Shown: positions 60,910-64,000 of the stretch, one piece after another
How positions within the stretch are numbered: position 1 is the first letter of the stretch
How the letters are laid out: each line of letters begins with the position of its first letter
Source: Ruminococcus sp. AF31-8BH
Lineage (GTDB): Bacteria > Bacillota > Clostridia > Lachnospirales > Lachnospiraceae
DNA length: 64,000 nucleotides
Assembly (NCBI RefSeq): GCF_003460605.1
Contig: NZ_QTVN01000006.1
Location: 1 to 64,000 of the forward strand
Direction: 5' to 3'
Program-made: the position numbers and the translations under genes
The notes under the pieces: generated by a model
Database searches by the model: none
What the model saw: only the letters and a program-made list of their open reading frames with translations
Told to the model about the DNA's origin: nothing

Positions 60910-62206
60910 TTTCTTCGTCCTCGTCCTCTCTATAAATATACAGGCCCTGGATAATGGCAATCATCAGGATCATACACATAATGGAGCTTCCTCCGTAGCT
61001 TACCAGCGGAAGGGTCACACCTGTCATCGGAATGAATTTGGTAGCTCCGCCGATGGTGAGAAATACCTGGAATGCATATTCCGTGCCAAGTCCAATGGCG
61101 ATCAGTTTATAAAACGGATTCTTAATCTGCAGGGCAATCTCCACAATGGTAAGGAAAAAGCTCATGCACACAAGGATCAGGCAGATTGCAAAAATACCGC
61201 CCAGCTCCTCGCAGATCGCACTGAAAATAAAGTCATTCTTTACAACCGGAATTTTCTCCGGGGATCCCTGGCAAAGTCCCATGCCAAACCATCCGCCGGT
61301 CCCGATTGCAAACAGAGACTGCACGATCTGGTATCCCTCATTCTGATATACCGCCATAGGATCCTTCCAGGCGCTGACTCGCTCCCGCACATGTCCGAAC
61401 AGGTGATAGGCGATCACAGATCCCACAGCGCCTCCTGCCAGTCCGATTCCCAGATAGACCGGCTTCCTGGTAGACACATAGATCATCACCATGTAGGCAA
61501 CAAAGAAGATCACCGCACTTCCCAGGTCTCTGGAAAGCACCAGGATTCCCACGTGAAGACCAGCCACCACCGTTGCCAGAACTACTTTCTTAAAGGTAAC
61601 TTCCCTTGCAAGAAGGGATGCCATAAAGAACACAAAAGTAAGCTTGATCACCTCAGAGGGCTGAATGCCCATAAGGGAAAGCTTCGCACCATAGCTGGTC
61701 TGGGCCAGCACAAGAACGGCTGCCAGAAGGACAACGCCCACGCCTGCATAGATCCAGGTAAGGTCCTTCAGAAATTTCATCTTCCGGATCATAACCGGAA
61801 TCACCAGTGCTACCGCACTTCCGCAGGCAACGATCAGAAGCTGCTTATTGGCAGAAGCGATGTCCAGCCTGCACAGCATAATAAAGCCTACGCTGAGCAG
61901 CATGCACATATTATTCAGAAGAAGCATGGATGCATTCTTATAAATCCTGCGGTATAAAATCAGGATCGCCGCGAAATACACCATCATCTCCGCATAAAAT
62001 ACTGCCACCTTAAAATCAAAGGTTTTCAGAAATACTACCAGAAACGCGGTGAAATCCAGAAAAAAGGTAAGGGAAATCTGGGTCTGCAAAAGCCCTTTCC
62101 TGTCGGATGCGTGTTTCCCCACCACCAGATAGTAGCACAAAATTGTATATATGATCATCAGTGTAAGGATCACATATTTGGATAACTCAACAACAATATT
62201 AATCAT
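60833..62206 (-). CDS. SEDS-family glycosyltransferase (FtsW/RodA/SpoVE)
   Basis: A 457-residue protein with ten or so membrane helices and the SEDS pattern QIVQSLFAIGTGGWFGMGLC, FSAICEELGGIFAICLIL and PMTGVTLPLVSYGGSS. It polymerises peptidoglycan glycan strands with a cognate class B PBP, here the overlapping downstream gene. The C-terminus is a charged tail (EEIERHRREAAKRARQRAAE). In a spore former this pair could serve SpoVE/SpoVD or general elongation; which one is not decidable here. Confidence 0.93.
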   Translation of the reverse strand: MINIVVELSKYVILTLMIIYTILCYYLVVGKHASDRKGLLQTQISLTFFLDFTAFLVVFLKTFDFKVAVFYAEMMVYFAAILILYRRIYKNASMLLLNNMCMLLSVGFIMLCRLDIASANKQLLIVACGSAVALVIPVMIRKMKFLKDLTWIYAGVGVVLLAAVLVLAQTSYGAKLSLMGIQPSEVIKLTFVFFMASLLAREVTFKKVVLATVVAGLHVGILVLSRDLGSAVIFFVAYMVMIYVSTRKPVYLGIGLAGGAVGSVIAYHLFGHVRERVSAWKDPMAVYQNEGYQIVQSLFAIGTGGWFGMGLCQGSPEKIPVVKNDFIFSAICEELGGIFAICLILVCMSFFLTIVEIALQIKNPFYKLIAIGLGTEYAFQVFLTIGGATKFIPMTGVTLPLVSYGGSSIMCMILMIAIIQGLYIYREDEDEEIERHRREAAKRARQRAAEAAAERDY

Positions 62207-62212
62207 ACGCCT

Positions 62213-64000
62213 TTACTCGGCTCCTCTTTTAAAATGACCTTTTGTAAACTCATATTCCCGGGATACCCTGCCTTCCCGATAGGCAGCTACAAAATCTTCC
62301 AGGATCTGCTGTGTCTGTCCGGCACTCTCTATGGTAAAGGACAGCCGCACGGCAGATACCCCAAGCGCCTTCACCTTGTCCGCCTCTTTTAACAGGCCGT
62401 AGGGAAGACTGTTGTAGATGATATTATAACAGGGGCCTTCCGGCTTTGTATTTCCGGTTTTCCAGGGGTGACAGTAACAGACTACAGGAAATTCCTTGTC
62501 ATAGCGGTCCTTCAGAACCAGCCTGTCCTCCTGGCGATTGCAGCCTGTAGTGTTCTTGCGGACACACTGGGCGCTGTGCATCAGGGGAAGCCTGCCGTAT
62601 ACAATCACCTCGCTGCCAGCATTTTCCCTGTGGCGAAGCTCCTTCTCATTTAATTCCAGGGGAACGGTATTTCGAAGTATCTTCTGATTTTTCCAGAAAT
62701 GAATGGCCTCATCATTCCATGTATAAAGGGAATGATCCAGCACGCATTTCTCAGAAAATCCAAGCTCTGCCAGACGGCTGTAGGATTCCAGGTTCCGCAC
62801 CAGAAGACCTGTCATGCCTTCTTTCAGCCATTTCTGGATCTGGTCCAGATAGCCCTTGGGCGGATTTCCTCTTGTAATGTGAGGAAGGGAAAGGTACATC
62901 TCTTTGCCCTGGGAAAGGCCTGCCTGAAGGTATTTCTCCATCAGCAGGTAAGGCAGGTAAATGCCCTGGATTCCTTTTTCCCGGCAGAGAATCTCTGCTG
63001 CCTCATCGGTTTCGCAGGAAGCGTAGACTGGGATTGCTCCTTCTACACCATAGGAAACGTAATTTGAAGCCGATCTTTCTGTACTGCTGGCAGATTCTTC
63101 TGGCTTCATCTCCGCTTCTATCATTTTTTCCGCTTTATCTCTTCTGTATTTCTCAAGCAGCTTCTCCTGCAATTCTTCCAGCGCCTGGTGACGGGCCTCA
63201 TTCAGAGTCTTCATCGGGACAAAAATGCTCTCTCCCATCTGGATATCCAAGCCTTCCCAGACAAAAGGCGTATTTCCAAGCTTGTCCATCTGCTGGCGGA
63301 TGCGTTCCTCGGTTACAGGCTGGCTCTTGGCATACTGGACTTCTCCAAGAAATGCGGCAGCACTCTCGCCCCGGCATGATACCGTAAGAAACACAGGGGA
63401 TTCCGGGAAAAGACTGAGCTCGCCTTTTATGGGCTCCTTAAGAGTCTTCGGCTGCAGGGATACTTCTCCGGTCTTTTTCTCATTGGTAAATGCCATCATC
63501 TGGGGACCGTTTCCCATCTGGTAATATCCTGTGCAGGAACCGCCGCGATTAAACAGGTCCAGAAGATATTTTCTGTCTTTTTCGCTTACCTGGTAGTTCT
63601 CCTGGCCTTTTTCAAAAAGAAGGTCCAGATATTTCCGGTACATGCCTGTAACGCCAGCTGTGTAGGAAGGCTGCTTCATTCTTCCCTCAATCTTAAGGGA
63701 AGTCACGCCAGCTTCGATAATCTGGGGCAAAATCTCAATGGTACAGATGTCCTTCAGGCTTAAGGGGCAAAATTCCCCTTTGCCGTAGTCCCGGGTCTTA
63801 AAGTTCTTCACCTGGTAAGGAAGCCTGCAGGGCTGTGCGCAGCGTCCGCGGTTTCCGCTTCTGCCGCCCAGAAGGCTGCTCATCAGGCACTGGCCGGAGT
63901 AGCTGTAGCAAAGGGCGCCGTGCACAAAGGCCTCGATCTCAATAGGGCTTGCCTGATGCATCCGGGAAAGCTCCTCCAGGGAAAGCTCTCTTGCGGCAAC
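62213..64000 (-). CDS. U32 family peptidase, N-terminus beyond the window
   Basis: The frame is open to the right edge, so the N-terminus is missing. Visible are about 595 residues. They hold the U32 signature EAFVHGALCYSYSGQCLMS, cysteines of the metal or iron-sulphur cluster region (GNRGRCAQPCRLPY), and a C-terminal DUF3656-like extension to 62213. U32 proteins include RlhA-like enzymes that hydroxylate 23S rRNA, and collagenase-annotated members; function by name is uncertain. The stop lies six bases before the FtsW/SpoVE start. Confidence 0.9.
   Translation of the reverse strand, partial: VAARELSLEELSRMHQASPIEIEAFVHGALCYSYSGQCLMSSLLGGRSGNRGRCAQPCRLPYQVKNFKTRDYGKGEFCPLSLKDICTIEILPQIIEAGVTSLKIEGRMKQPSYTAGVTGMYRKYLDLLFEKGQENYQVSEKDRKYLLDLFNRGGSCTGYYQMGNGPQMMAFTNEKKTGEVSLQPKTLKEPIKGELSLFPESPVFLTVSCRGESAAAFLGEVQYAKSQPVTEERIRQQMDKLGNTPFVWEGLDIQMGESIFVPMKTLNEARHQALEELQEKLLEKYRRDKAEKMIEAEMKPEESASSTERSASNYVSYGVEGAIPVYASCETDEAAEILCREKGIQGIYLPYLLMEKYLQAGLSQGKEMYLSLPHITRGNPPKGYLDQIQKWLKEGMTGLLVRNLESYSRLAELGFSEKCVLDHSLYTWNDEAIHFWKNQKILRNTVPLELNEKELRHRENAGSEVIVYGRLPLMHSAQCVRKNTTGCNRQEDRLVLKDRYDKEFPVVCYCHPWKTGNTKPEGPCYNIIYNSLPYGLLKEADKVKALGVSAVRLSFTIESAGQTQQILEDFVAAYREGRVSREYEFTKGHFKRGAE

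Noticed and set aside
60731..61957. 408-codon plus-strand frame opposite the SEDS/PBP genes
   Set aside because: His/Gln-rich shadow of a real minus-strand gene pair; no start signals.
1..64000. CRISPR arrays, tRNA and rRNA genes, known riboswitches
   Set aside because: I looked for regularly spaced repeats, TTCGAATC-type arms and rRNA or riboswitch cores by eye and found none; a covariance-model search would be decisive.

Overview
The window looks like a chromosomal segment of a spore-forming gut Lachnospiraceae bacterium (Blautia/Ruminococcus-like; family-level call fairly safe, genus is inference). Pointers are an oxygen-sensitive class III ribonucleotide reductase (nrdD/nrdG), the rpmB/yloU/yloV/recG block typical of Firmicutes, a ytfI/ytfJ-like sporulation pair, a SpoVE/FtsW-PBP pair, AGGAGG-type ribosome binding sites and a TnpX/MobL-type mobile element.

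Layout. 1-5.0 kb is the end of a decayed conjugative/mobilizable element, all on the minus strand. It holds CD1107- and DUF4315-type genes, a relaxase N-terminus fused by deletion to a VirB4 C-terminus, DUF3847, an RSF1010-like oriT, an unrecognised 510-aa cargo protein, DUF6809, TnpV and a large serine recombinase that has lost its catalytic half. 5.0-10.7 kb holds a DUF2271 protein, a maltose-acetyltransferase-like enzyme and a MATE pump (minus), then an AraC regulator, an iron alcohol dehydrogenase and a flavin reductase (plus). 10.7-11.3 kb is gene-poor with a 171-bp palindrome. 11.4-13.7 kb is an ECF sigma/anti-sigma pair. 14-16.6 kb is a scrapyard of truncated or compacted genes, including a pseudo-receiver. 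16.9-19.0 kb is a LytTR response regulator and a GHKL kinase, the kinase bracketed by ends of a repeated element. 19-23.3 kb holds a lipoprotein, an AAA-ATPase/PD-(D/E)XK protein, an AEC transporter and a small protein.

23.5-26.8 kb is a CUT1 sugar ABC transporter (binding protein, terminator, two permeases). 27-30.2 kb is nrdD and nrdG, with tandem NrdR boxes before nrdD and a 160-bp MITE between the genes. 30.2-33.5 kb has an inverted-repeat element, a 5'-3' exonuclease and a BlaR1-like membrane peptidase gene with an in-frame TGA. 33.7-39.1 kb is a heterodimeric ABC exporter and a second MATE pump. 39.1-44.3 kb is a diguanylate cyclase overlapping a 1203-aa hybrid kinase with a degenerate HD-GYP domain. 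44.4-47.7 kb is a GH112 phosphorylase with a divergent AraC regulator. 48-49 kb is a second diguanylate cyclase. From 49 kb the content is housekeeping: miaB, a DUF6465 protein, recG, yloV/yloU, rpmB, a sporulation cluster, a Nudix hydrolase, a transpeptidase, a FtsW/SpoVE protein and a U32 peptidase running off the right edge.

The strongest cross-window signal is a family of miniature inverted-repeat elements. They have TIRs starting GAGCGTGTTTGAAAAA and flanking TA dinucleotides. Two full 160-bp copies, one internally deleted copy and several solo ends lie between 11 and 51 kb. I saw no tRNA, rRNA or CRISPR array. Coordinates of short sites were counted by hand.
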